Below are positions 7,967 through 18,252 of a DNA stretch of 64,000 nt, in pieces. Source of the stretch: Methanosarcina flavescens (GTDB taxonomy: Archaea; Halobacteriota; Methanosarcinia; Methanosarcinales; Methanosarcinaceae). The stretch lies in assembly GCF_001304615.2 (NCBI RefSeq), contig NZ_CP032683.1, forward strand, positions 2,542,001-2,606,000, in the 5' to 3' direction. Numbering within the stretch: position 1 is the stretch's first letter; each line of letters opens with the position of its first letter. The position numbers and the translations under genes were made by a program. The notes beneath the pieces are model-generated. The model did no database searches. It was not told the DNA's origin and saw only the letters and a list, made by a program, of their open reading frames with translations.

Positions 7967-9193
7967 TCAGACAGGTATAGAGCTGCGCAGTTTAGCTTCG
8001 GTCTCAACAATTTCCTTTGTGTCCCTTGCAATGGTAAGCTCTTCATTGGTCGGGATAACAAAGACTCGAATTTTTGAATCTGGAGCGGCGATGTCGATTT
8101 CCTGTCCCCTTATTTTATTCTTTTCCTCGTCGATCTTTACTCCAAAGTTCTCAAGACCGGAAAGGATTCTCTTTCTGATGCTTGCACTGTTTTCTCCAAT
8201 GCCTGCGGTAAAAACTATTGCATCGGGGCCATCGAGAACAGCTGAATATTCACCAATAACTTTCTTAATCTTGTAGGCGAAGATCTCGAGGGCAAGATCT
8301 GCTCTCTCATTCCCTTTGGAGGCTGCTTCGTCAAGGTCTCTAAAGTCGTTGCTGACTCCTGAGACTCCTAGCACACCGGACTTTTTGTTCATAAGGGTGT
8401 CGATTTCTCTGGTAGAGAGGTTTTCTTTCTCCATTATGAAGGGGACGACTGCAGGGTCAATTGAACCACATCTGGTACCCATGCAAACTCCCTCGAGCGG
8501 GGTAAAGCCCATCGTTGTCTCAACAGATTTTCCACCCTTGACAGCTGTAATGCTTGAACCGTTCCCGAGGTGACAGGTGATAATTTTAGTTTCCTCTGCG
8601 GGTTTTCCAAGCATATCAATAGCCCTTCTGGAAACGTACATATGGGAAGTTCCATGGAAACCATATTTCCTGATACCATATTTTTCGTACACCTCGTATG
8701 GCAGAGCATACATGTAGGCATATTTTGGTATTGTCATGTGGAATGCAGTGTCAAACACGGCAACCATTGGTACGCCAGGCATGAGTTCCTGACAGGCTTT
8801 AATACCCATCATGTTTGGAGGGTTGTGGAGAGGAGCCAGATCAAAACATTCCTCTATAGACTTCTCTACATCTGCATCAATTAAAGCCGAAGAAGTAAAT
8901 TTCTCGCCACCATGCACAACCCTGTGCCCTACAGCATTAATCTCACCCATATCCTTTATGACCCCGAATTCCGGATCGGTAAGGCTTTTGACAACCTCTT
9001 CCATAGCTACTTTGTGGTTGGGGAAGTCAGTAGTCTTTTCCAGTTTCTTACCATCAAATCTCTTCTGGGTAATAATTGAGTCTGTGATACCTATCCTCTC
9101 ACAGAGACCTATTGCAAGAGGTGATTCGGTGGTCATATCAATTAATTGGTATTTGAGAGACGAACTGCCCGCATTTATAACTAGTACTTTCAT
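7967..9193 (-). CDS. ackA: Acetate kinase
   Basis: Phosphorylates acetate with ATP to acetyl phosphate, the first step of acetate activation for methanogenesis in Methanosarcina. The 408-residue product has all signatures: [15 protein letters not shown] at the N-terminus, [43 protein letters not shown] and EELTIARDT, whose Glu is the catalytic/metal residue region in the M. thermophila enzyme. It lies 120 bases downstream of pta on the same strand, the arrangement co-transcribed in M. thermophila. Confidence 0.98.
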   Translation of the reverse strand: MKVLVINAGSSSLKYQLIDMTTESPLAIGLCERIGITDSIITQKRFDGKKLEKTTDFPNHKVAMEEVVKSLTDPEFGVIKDMGEINAVGHRVVHGGEKFTSSALIDADVEKSIEECFDLAPLHNPPNMMGIKACQELMPGVPMVAVFDTAFHMTIPKYAYMYALPYEVYEKYGIRKYGFHGTSHMYVSRRAIDMLGKPAEETKIITCHLGNGSSITAVKGGKSVETTMGFTPLEGVCMGTRCGSIDPAVVPFIMEKENLSTREIDTLMNKKSGVLGVSGVSNDFRDLDEAASKGNERADLALEIFAYKIKKVIGEYSAVLDGPDAIVFTAGIGENSASIRKRILSGLENFGVKIDEEKNKIRGQEIDIAAPDSKIRVFVIPTNEELTIARDTKEIVETEAKLRSSIPV

Positions 9194-9313
9194 TGTTCAA
9201 ACCCCAGTTCATACATTGCTTCTATCTACATTAGGATTTTACGTTAAATATATTATATATGACAGTTAATAAAAAGCTTCCTAAATTGTTCGCAACTAGT
9301 TAAACATTCGCAG

Positions 9314-10315
<1,002 letters not shown>

Positions 10316-10364
10316 TCAACCAACCTCCTATATAATTAGAGTAGTTTAAGTTAGCTGGGTCTTG

Positions 10365-10376
10365 ATATATAAATTT
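10365..10376 (-). promoter_or_regulatory. Box A promoter element of pta-ackA
   Basis: On the minus strand AAATTTATATAT fits an archaeal box A, about 50 bases before the pta TTG. The further upstream DNA to 10561 is strikingly AT-rich and must also hold the divergent flavoprotein promoter. Confidence 0.55.
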
Positions 10377-10561
10377 ACGTAAAAGGTATAGTGATATATA
10401 TAAAAATGAAAAATATATATCTCAGACTGCCAGCAAATTTTTTAAATACAACTCGTTTTCCTGAAATATATAACAATCTGGATTATTTTTATATCACATA
10501 CGCAATACTTAAGATAATATTACTGAATATAAATGATAAATTGATATAAAAGAATACCGGA

Positions 10562-11137
10562 ATGATCTCAATGAAGATACTGGGAATTTCAGGCAGCCCA
10601 CGAAAGGGCCAGAATTGTGAGAAAATGATCGAGGCCGTCATTAAAGTTGCAAAAGAAAGGGGTTTTGAGACCGATACTGTTTTTATCTCCAATTTAGAAA
10701 TCGGCCCCTGTAAAGCCTGTGGAGCCTGCAGGGAAAAAGATTCCTGTATAATTGATGACGATATGGAAGAGGTTTATGAGAAAATGAGAAGCTCTGACGG
10801 CATAGTCGTAGCAGCCCCAGTGTATATGGGAAATTACCCTGCCCAGCTAAAAGCCCTTTTTGACCGCTCTGTTCTCCTCCGCCGTAAAGATCTAGCGCTC
10901 AAGAATAAAGTCGGAGCAGCCCTTTCAGTAGGAGGCTCAAGGAATGGAGGGCAGGAAAAGACAATTCAATCAATTCATGACTGGATGCACATTCACGGGA
11001 TGATAGTCATTGGTGATAATGCCCACTTTGGAGGAGTCACCTGGAACCCTGTAGAAGAGGACAACATTGGAATGCAAACTGTGCTTGAGACCGCAAAAAA
11101 ATTATGTGATGTCCTTGAACTTATAGGAAAAAAATAA
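10562..11137 (+). CDS. Iron-sulfur flavoprotein (Isf family)
   Basis: FMN- and [4Fe-4S]-containing reductase; Methanosarcina Isf accepts electrons from ferredoxin and reduces oxygen, peroxide or other acceptors. The 191-residue product has the N-terminal phosphate-binding GISGSPRKGQN, the compact cluster motif C50-x2-C53-x2-C56-x5-C62 diagnostic of Isf, and the flavodoxin-like APVYMGNYPAQLKALFDRS. The Met at 10562 or the one at 10571 could start it. It is divergent from pta. Confidence 0.92.
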   Translation: MISMKILGISGSPRKGQNCEKMIEAVIKVAKERGFETDTVFISNLEIGPCKACGACREKDSCIIDDDMEEVYEKMRSSDGIVVAAPVYMGNYPAQLKALFDRSVLLRRKDLALKNKVGAALSVGGSRNGGQEKTIQSIHDWMHIHGMIVIGDNAHFGGVTWNPVEEDNIGMQTVLETAKKLCDVLELIGKK

Positions 11138-11457
11138 GAACTTATGTATAAATAAATTTAAAAATTAACATAGTTATCTAAATTTCAGCTCAAAAACCTG
11201 AAATTTACTTTTTTTCCATGAAAGGCGAGAATAAATCCTCGATGAACAACTCAATTTATAACGGAATTGGTCTCATCGAGGGATGGGCAATAAATTCTCA
11301 AGCTTCTTATAAACCTTTATTAATAGATGCCTGCAATCTCTTCCCTGGGAGTGGCTTTTTTGCAGGATGCTGTATTATAATAATGGGACAATGATTTATT
11401 ATCGACTCACTCAGGGCAGAAGGTCAAAGGAATTAGATAATGGGGAGGGTTTTAAGG
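11138..11457. other. Intergenic region with an inverted repeat
   Basis: Holds the inverted repeat at 11235-11283 (listed separately) and, around 11308, a TTATAAACC that may serve as box A for the RidA-like gene. No ORF is supported. Confidence 0.5.
11235..11283. terminator. Stem-loop between the flavoprotein and RidA-like genes
   Basis: ATCCTCGATGA and TCATCGAGGGAT pair over 11 bases with one bulge, around a loop of about 26 bases. Weaker outer pairing (GAGAATAA with TAAATTCTC) extends it. It may be an mRNA 3'-end structure or a small mobile palindrome. Confidence 0.4.
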
Positions 11458-11877
11458 ATGAATAATTCAACTCAGGAACAGGTCCAGTACATAAATCCAG
11501 ATGGCTTGCCTAAAAACCCGACATTTACTAACGCGATTGTTGTAACCGGTGGGGTAAAAACGATTTACATCGGGGGGCAAGATGCGGTTGATGCCTCCGG
11601 GAGAATTGTTGGAAAAGGCGATATTAGACAACAGACTGAGCAGGTTTTAGCCAACCTGCAAACAGCACTGAAAGCTGCTGGCGCTGAACTGGAGCACATT
11701 ATCAAGTGGAACGTGTATGTTGTCCAGGGACAACCCTTACAGCCGGGTTTTGAGGTATTCCAGCAGGTATGGGGTCACAGGCCTAATCCGCCTGCCATCA
11801 CCTTTATGTTTGTGTCGGGACTGTCAAATCCCGATTTCCTTGTGGAAATGGACGCCATTGCTGTTGTGCCTCAGTAG
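11458..11877 (+). CDS. RidA-like (YjgF/YER057c/UK114) protein without the catalytic Arg
   Basis: The family forms trimers; canonical RidA deaminates reactive enamine/imine intermediates. The 139-residue product has the family fold markers TGGVKTIYIGGQDAVDASG, QTEQVLANLQTALKAAGAEL and the end strand FLVEMDAIAV. The canonical Arg of the PPAR motif is replaced here (PPAIT, Ile 114), so classical imine deaminase activity is doubtful and it fits a divergent Rid subgroup. Start at 11458 is chosen for GGGGAGGG at 11442-11449. A decayed hydrolase follows 29 bases later. Confidence 0.9.
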   Translation: MNNSTQEQVQYINPDGLPKNPTFTNAIVVTGGVKTIYIGGQDAVDASGRIVGKGDIRQQTEQVLANLQTALKAAGAELEHIIKWNVYVVQGQPLQPGFEVFQQVWGHRPNPPAITFMFVSGLSNPDFLVEMDAIAVVPQ

Positions 11878-11906
11878 TGATTAAAGGGGGATAAGGGGGA
11901 ACCATC

Positions 11907-12732
11907 GTGACAAAGAGCAGGAAGATAACTTCCCACGAGAACGATTATGCATTGATAAACGGTTTAAACATGTATTACGAAATCCACGGCACTGGCAGAC
12001 CGCTGGTTTTGCTCCACGGTGCTTTATCGGCGACCGATACTTCATTTGGGAATTTTCTCCCGTTCTTTGCAAAGACCAGGCAGGTAATCGGGATCGAACA
12101 ATAGGCTCACGGACACACTGCAGACATGATCGCCCATTGACCTGCGAACAGATGGCGGAGGACACTATAACACTTCTCAGGCAACTGGGTATCGAAAAAG
12201 CCGATTTCTTCGGCTATAGCATGGGAAGCACCATTGCCCTGCAGATTGCTATTAAGCAGCCAGATCTGGTGCGCAAACTCGTAGTCGCCTCTCCCTCGTA
12301 TAATAACGACGGTGTCTATCCCGAGGTGCTCGGGAGAGAAAAAACCTGAAGCCTGAGAATCTTTCCGGATCAGAATGGCGCAAAGTTTATTCGAAGATCG
12401 CACCGAACCCGGAGAACTGGTCCAGATTTATCGCCAGAATGCAGCAGCTTGATCAGAATTTTAAGGGCTGGTTACCTGAGGAAATTCAGTCGATCAAGGC
12501 ACCAGCGCTGGTCATAATTGGAGATTCCGATATTGTTCGCCCCGAACATGCAGTTGAGATGTTTCGGCTTCTTGACGGTGGAGTGGCAGGTGATCTTGCA
12601 GGTTTATCTCGTTCCCGACTGGCTGTGATTCCAGGTATCACTCATGTCGCACTTATTGATCGTGTTGATTGGCTAGTTCCGATGGTTGAAGAGTTTCTCA
12701 ATGCGCCCATGCCAGATGCTCAGTCTTTATAA
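11907..12732 (+). pseudogene. Alpha/beta hydrolase, broken by an in-frame TAG and two frameshifts
   Basis: Three pieces, read in two different frames, make one alpha/beta-hydrolase: GRPLVLLHGALS (oxyanion region), GYSMGSTIALQIA (nucleophile Ser), GDSDIVRPE (acid Asp) and GITHVALID (His). The first break is a TAG at 12102-12104 where the family context reads EQ[Q]AHGHTAD, consistent with CAG to TAG. The second is one extra base near 12128 between HTAD and DRPLTCEQ. The third is in an A-run near 12340, after which the frame reads NLKPENLSGSEWRKVYSKIAP. Even amber readthrough could not repair the frameshifts. It follows the RidA-like gene, possibly a former operon. Confidence 0.87.
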
Positions 12733-12902
12733 CATATCATGCGTATTCTATCTCAGGTGTATTAAGCAACCTGTAAACCGGCTACTGACAACCTCGAGAA
12801 GCTCCCGGATGCATACTGAATAGCAGTAAATATAAAAAGGGTCCCCTAATAAAAAGAATAGAACCAGGATAGGGAATGCCATTTATAAATTGTGGGGGCT
12901 TT

Positions 12903-15900
12903 ATGTCTATATCTGTAACTGAAAGCGGCTTAAACGGGGACCTGGAAAAATACCTGAAAAACATAATACTGGAAGATAGGGATAAAATCTGCAATTATGT
13001 AGAATTATCTGCCAGAGAGATATTGCCAATAACCCGCAGGCTTTTTGAAGAAAAGGTTTCTCTTGCCTACGACTTTGAAATCTCACAAATTGTAGAAAAA
13101 GAGAGGCACCTGATAATTTATGGAGATGCAGGCTCGGGAAAGACGATAACCCTCAAATGGCTGAGTAATGTCTATGCCAGGCAGTACCTCCTGAAAAAGG
13201 AAGGATTTATCCCAATCTATGTCGCACTTGATTCCTACGTTAAAGGTTCTTTCTACAACTACTTAAAGACGAAAGTAAAGGAAAAAGGCATTTCTGAGGC
13301 AGATTTTAAGAAATTGCTCGAAGGAAAAGCCCTGCTGCTCTTGGATGGGCTTGACCTGCTCACACCTTCGGATGAGTTTTCCCCTTTTGATGAGGTTTCT
13401 GATTTTATTTCCGAATATGAAGACTGCAGATACGTTGTTGCCTCGAGACCCGAGCCTTTTGACAGTTTGAAAAGTACATTTGCACTGTCGGAACTCGAAA
13501 AATTAACCGATGAGAAAATCAGGTTGTTTATAGCAAAGAATGTTCCCAATAAAAGACAGGCAAAGCTTTTGACAGCCAGGAGTTTGAGTGAGATCCATTC
13601 GAAACCAGTCCTTAGAAACCCTCTGCTGCTTTATATCTGGATCAAGCTCTCAACAGTACATATGGAAACGAGGGAAAAGGCTGGAGGCATTCAATGCCTT
13701 CCCCTTGAAGGTTCTGTTCCCTCGAGCCATACGGAAATCTATCAGGCCTTCGTTTCTGAGCTTTTTGAAAATAGAAGGTTAAGAGAGGAGTTTTTCAAAT
13801 CTCGAAACCTACCTCATTTAAAGATAAGTCCTGATAGAACGAATCATAAAAGAATTCCTCGTGGAAGAATAGATTCTCAGGAATTGAGTACTGGAAAAAC
13901 GGACATCGAAAATATCCTGATGAATCTGTCGTTTGAACTCCAGTGCAGGAACAGGATTTCATGTAAGTATAACTACGCCCTTGAAATGGCAGAAGGGATT
14001 GAGTGCGGCAGATCTGGAAGAGCAAGAGCCAGAAAGTTCCTTCAATCCTGCCTGAGGATCGGGCTCCTTATAAGAAAGAGATCCGAAATAAGGTTCGGAA
14101 TAAATCGGTCTTTTCAAGAATATTTTGCGGCGTTAAAGCTGAAAGCGTGCCTTGAAAGCGGAATGGACATCTCAAAGACATTCAGGAACCCGAAATGGGA
14201 AAACGTGATAGTGCTTACCTCGGAGTTAGTCGAGTCAGGAGAAGAACTTGTAAACTCAATAATCTCAAGCGGAAACTTAGATTTAGCCTCAAAATGTGCT
14301 TTGAGAGCCAATGCTAAGACAAAAGGGAAACTGTGCGAGTTGCTTTCCAGGAAATTTGACAGTAAATACACCGTAGAGAAAGTAAGGGCAGTTCAAAGCC
14401 TGGGGAGGCTGGGTACCTGTGGAATCATAGCCAATTTAGGAGCTCTTGAAGATAAGGACATCGGGGTAAAAAGAGAAACTGCAAAGGTGCTTGGGGAAAC
14501 AAGGTCCGAAATAGCGCTCGCTCCGCTTGAGGCTGCAATAAGAGATAAGGATTACTCTGTGCGTATAGAGGCTGTAAAGTCTCTTGGGATAATAGGGTCC
14601 GAGAGAGCTATCGAACTGCTCAGGAGTACGTTTGAAGATAAGAACCGGGCTGTCCGTCTGCAGGCTGTGGAAGCTTTGATGCAGATAGGATCAGAGAAGG
14701 CCCTGGAAATCCTTGTTTCCGCACTTGGGGCTAATGATGATTTCGTCCGTATAGGGGCTATAGGTGCGCTTGGCAGGACAAATTCCAGAGAAGCGGCAGA
14801 AGCTCTTATAAAAGCGTTTAAGGAAGAAGACAGGCTTGTCCGGATGGGAGCTGCCGAGGCTCTTGGCCAGATGAAATCGGAAAAAGCTGTTGAATTGTTT
14901 ATAAATGCCCTGGAAGATGACGATGAATTTGTACGCTGGATCGCCACAAAAGCACTTGGAGAAATAAGATCGGATAAAATATCAGGCACATTTGTCAATA
15001 TGCTTGGGGATAAGAGCCGCTTTGTCCGTCGGGAAGCCGCGAAGGGACTTGGCATGGTAGGGTCGGAAAGAGCCCTCGATCCCCTTGTGTCTGCGCTCTG
15101 GGACGAGGATGAGTTTGTAAGGAAGACAGCCGCAGAATCCTTAGGGGAAATAGGATCTGAAATGGCTGCTAAAACTCTGATAAATAAACTCCATGATGAG
15201 AGCCATTTAGTCCGACTGGAAGCTGCAAGAGCCCTGGGCGCAATGAAGGTCCGCAAAGCTATTGTTCCACTTCTTTTTGCACTGGGAGATGAAAACCGTT
15301 TTGTCAGGAAGGAAGCGGCAAACGCACTCGGGCAGTTTGAATCACAGGAAGTCTTTGAACCGCTCATTCGGATTTTTAAGTCAGGGAATAATCTTACAAG
15401 GCAGGGGGCAGTAAGAGCTCTGGGCAAGATAAATCCTGATGGCATCCCTGACTGGATATCGGATAGAATCTTTGATTTCATTGATTATGCGATCAAAGAC
15501 GAAGATAAGCTTGTGCGGAGGGAAGCCGCAAAAGCCCTGCGAAATCTGTCGGAAAGCAGGCTCAAAAGAGCTTTTGAGTCCCTGATCCGCGCCCTTGATA
15601 GTGAAGATGATGAAGTCAGGAGGCTTGCAGCCGAGTCACTGCCATTTTTTGATTGTGAGATGGCGGTTTCCCCGTTAATCAATGCACTCAAATCCAGAGA
15701 TGCAACTGTACGCAGGTTTGCAGCCGTAACCCTGGGTCGGATAAGGTCAAAAGAAGCCCTGCAGCCCCTTATAGAAGTTCTGGTTTTTGATGACAACGGC
15801 TCCGTAAAAGAGGAAGCTGCAAAATCCCTTGGAAAAATAAAATCCAGAAAAGCTGTAGAACCCCTTATTGACGCACTGATGGATAGAAACAATGAAGGAA

Positions 15901-16379
15901 GATCGGGAGCAGCCGAAGCTCTTGGCAGGATTAAAGCCTCAAATTCGGTGGATCAGCTTATCTCTGCTCTTGCGGATCCGGACGATTTTACCCGGCTTGC
16001 TGCCGCAAAAGCTCTCGGCAGGATAAAACCGAAAAGAGCTATCGAACCTCTTATAAACACCCTTTACGACTGGAACCGCTTTGTAAAAGCTGAAGCAGCC
16101 GGAGCCCTACGAAGAATTTGTACTAAAGAGGACAAAGTACATTTGCAAGCTTTACTTGACTTAGAAAACGAGTTCATAGCAAACCTTGCTTTTGAGATCC
16201 TTGAGGGCATCGAGATGAATGAAATCTTAAAGACCCATTTGTGGGAGTGTCCACAAGATAATTTTTTTCGGCAGGAGCTGACAGTAAAAGCAGGAAAGTA
16301 TAACAGGAAATGTAGCAGGAAATATAGCAGGAAATGTAGCAGGAAACCAAATAAAAAAGTCATTGAATTTGAAAGATGA
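12903..16379 (+). CDS. NACHT NTPase with about 19 C-terminal HEAT repeats
   Basis: A large STAND-type NTPase with NLR-like architecture. With numbering from an in-frame ATG at 12876, the Walker A is GDAGSGKT (83-90), Walker B LLLLDGLD (153-160), a YVVASRPEPF segment is near 200, and a winged-helix-like region runs to about 490. About 19 repeats of mostly 31 residues follow (consensus D..FVR..AA.ALG.I.SE.A...LI.AL.D.D), HEAT/PBS-lyase type. The last 30 residues are a basic repeat (SRKYSRKCSRK) encoded by 15-bp DNA repeats. The start at 12903 is favoured by GTGGGGG just upstream. There is no obvious N-terminal effector domain; the first 70 residues are helical and unrecognised. Bacterial NACHT proteins can act against phages, but the role here is inferred. 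Confidence 0.9.
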   Translation: MSISVTESGLNGDLEKYLKNIILEDRDKICNYVELSAREILPITRRLFEEKVSLAYDFEISQIVEKERHLIIYGDAGSGKTITLKWLSNVYARQYLLKKEGFIPIYVALDSYVKGSFYNYLKTKVKEKGISEADFKKLLEGKALLLLDGLDLLTPSDEFSPFDEVSDFISEYEDCRYVVASRPEPFDSLKSTFALSELEKLTDEKIRLFIAKNVPNKRQAKLLTARSLSEIHSKPVLRNPLLLYIWIKLSTVHMETREKAGGIQCLPLEGSVPSSHTEIYQAFVSELFENRRLREEFFKSRNLPHLKISPDRTNHKRIPRGRIDSQELSTGKTDIENILMNLSFELQCRNRISCKYNYALEMAEGIECGRSGRARARKFLQSCLRIGLLIRKRSEIRFGINRSFQEYFAALKLKACLESGMDISKTFRNPKWENVIVLTSELVESGEELVNSIISSGNLDLASKCALRANAKTKGKLCELLSRKFDSKYTVEKVRAVQSLGRLGTCGIIANLGALEDKDIGVKRETAKVLGETRSEIALAPLEAAIRDKDYSVRIEAVKSLGIIGSERAIELLRSTFEDKNRAVRLQAVEALMQIGSEKALEILVSALGANDDFVRIGAIGALGRTNSREAAEALIKAFKEEDRLVRMGAAEALGQMKSEKAVELFINALEDDDEFVRWIATKALGEIRSDKISGTFVNMLGDKSRFVRREAAKGLGMVGSERALDPLVSALWDEDEFVRKTAAESLGEIGSEMAAKTLINKLHDESHLVRLEAARALGAMKVRKAIVPLLFALGDENRFVRKEAANALGQFESQEVFEPLIRIFKSGNNLTRQGAVRALGKINPDGIPDWISDRIFDFIDYAIKDEDKLVRREAAKALRNLSESRLKRAFESLIRALDSEDDEVRRLAAESLPFFDCEMAVSPLINALKSRDATVRRFAAVTLGRIRSKEALQPLIEVLVFDDNGSVKEEAAKSLGKIKSRKAVEPLIDALMDRNNEGRSGAAEALGRIKASNSVDQLISALADPDDFTRLAAAKALGRIKPKRAIEPLINTLYDWNRFVKAEAAGALRRICTKEDKVHLQALLDLENEFIANLAFEILEGIEMNEILKTHLWECPQDNFFRQELTVKAGKYNRKCSRKYSRKCSRKPNKKVIEFER

Positions 16380-16488
16380 AGTTTTACTTATTTTTACTGC
16401 TTTTCCATTCGACAAATATCTAATGCACCCAGATCTAATGCACCCAGAATATGCCTATAATTGAAAATAAGATAGTCTCGGTAGAGAC

Positions 16489-17867
16489 TTATGAGTCTTC
16501 AGGTTTCCATTCTTCTGAGCCCTCGTTCTTACCGATGAATCTCATTAACTTAACATCGTCGTCAATTATTTCTATATAAAGGAATTTTCTATTTGCAGGA
16601 TTGTCCTGGACGCCCCAGCAGCCGGTATTTGCAACTTTTTTTATCTTATCAACATATGCATCATGGGTATGACCATATATGAGGTACTGATCTTTTTTAA
16701 TTCCAAACATATAGCTCCTGGCATCCGATTCAACCAGTTCTCTAATAGTAAAATAGTCAATATCCTTCGAGATTTTAAAATTGCGAATCCATTCATAATA
16801 TTGCTTGAGCTTTTCATATAGTTCAGGGAATATCTTCTTGAGTATCTCGGAGCTTGAGTCCAGATGTTTTTTGATTAGATGGGATATATTTTCCCTCAGT
16901 TCAGATAATTCCGTCATACCTGTCCTCAAGTTTCTCACGTTTTCCTCTCTTGGTTTTATCCTCTTTTCCGGGGGATCAAGAAGACTAATATCACTTTCGG
17001 ATAACTCTAGTTCTTTAATTAGTTCTTTTGACCTCTGAGCTTTTTCGGCAAAAGCCTTCACCTGTTTTTTTATCTCATCTATTTCCTTATTTCCTTTATT
17101 ATTGCATATGATTCTTCAGGTGAGAGCCCACTTAGCTTCTGCTCTTTTTCTGTAGATTCAATCTGAGACAGAAGTTCTCTGGATTTACACGATATTTCCT
17201 CTGTCAGAGTCAGTGGTGTAATATGTGATGAAATTTCTCTGGATTCAAAATCTCTCTCAAGTTCTTTTAATTTATAAATTTCGAACTTATCTGTTCGAAA
17301 TCCTTTTAAAGAGCCTGGGCTTTTTACTGCACGTGTTATCTTTTCGAGATAAAATTTCCACAGATTATCTGCAAACCGACTTCCTTCTTCACCAATCAGG
17401 CACATATCTTCACAAAAATTTTCATACAATGCAAGCGATTTATACAAACTCCAGCTTAACACTTCAAACTGATATCCATGAATAAAATAAAACACTTCAT
17501 CTTTACTCCTGATTTTGACCGATTTTTTTATATCGATAGAATAATCAGCTCCGTTTTTGTTCAGCCAGAGTAGGTAATAATCGTGATTGCCGACAATATA
17601 ATGAAAATTTGTGTTAGTATGTTTACATTTCAGTTCTTTAAACTTATCTAGATAATATTTTTCATCAACGATGACGCTTAAGTAGTCATGTCTCCAAAAA
17701 TCCAGTATATCACCGAGAAGAATAAAGTCGCTTATCTTGCTAAAATCCAGGGTGTCTAAAAAGTCTCCGAACTGAGCTTCCCTATGTTTTTCTTCTTCTG
17801 GTCTATCTTTTCCAATAGTCAATCCAAGATGAACATCGGATACAGCAATTATTGATTTTCCTATCAT
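16489..17867 (-). pseudogene. Calcineurin-like metallophosphoesterase, frame broken by an 8-bp duplication
   Basis: Two frames form one metallophosphoesterase of about 450 residues. The 5' frame (17867-17079) has the metal-binding motifs SDVHLG, LGDILDFW, VGNHDYY and IHGYQ; the 3' frame (from about 17075 to 16489) has the last motif YGHTHDAYVD and VANTGCWG. The join contains an exact tandem 8-mer (ATTTCCTT twice on the plus strand, 17081-17096). Removing one copy gives a continuous frame AIIKEIDEIKKQVKAFAEKA. A long charged, coiled-coil-like insert separates the two halves, unusual for the family. As it stands the first product lacks the GHTH metal ligands and should be inactive. It is convergent with the NACHT-HEAT gene. 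Confidence 0.85.
17081..17096. repeat. Exact 8-bp tandem duplication inside the metallophosphoesterase gene
   Basis: ATTTCCTT occurs twice in tandem. The second copy shifts the reading frame and creates the early stop (TAG, minus strand 17081-17079). Slippage at such repeats is a classic route to reversible on/off switching. Confidence 0.9.
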
Positions 17868-18252
17868 AACTTAGCTCTCCCCTTAGCCAAGTCTCCTATA
17901 TAGCCGATCCCAGAACCTGAATGGTCACAGAATTAGTTTTCGGAATCCTGTGTTACTGTTTATTATTGTGCTTTCAGGTGACTGCGTAGATTCTGTTAAG
18001 ATTGATTAATGATTACAGGTTTATAACGGTACAACTATTTTTATTCCTGACTTATTCTTCTGCTACCCTCAACATCAATTATTTTCATATTTATATAATA
18101 CTCCACGCCAAGTCTCATAGCTCCACCTTGCTGGACGCCCTGAGGGTTACAAATTTTGTTGGCATAACCAGAAACCAGCAAGCGTTCTATAACATACGTT
18201 CCAAAATCGAGAACAGGTACATTGTTAGCCAGCACCAAGAGGGAAATATGAA
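17868..18252. other. Divergent promoter region, no gene seen
   Basis: Lies between the metallophosphoesterase and the GH3 glycosidase. The half nearer 18252 holds GTTTATAACGG at about 18019, a possible box A. An 84-codon frame (18002-18256) does not resemble protein and is not called. Confidence 0.45.

Noticed and set aside
14552-15892. Long minus-strand open frames across the NACHT-HEAT repeats
   Set aside because: They are shadows of the 93-bp HEAT repeat periodicity; their translations are low-complexity Ser/Arg/Ala strings without family features, while the plus strand gives clear HEAT repeats.
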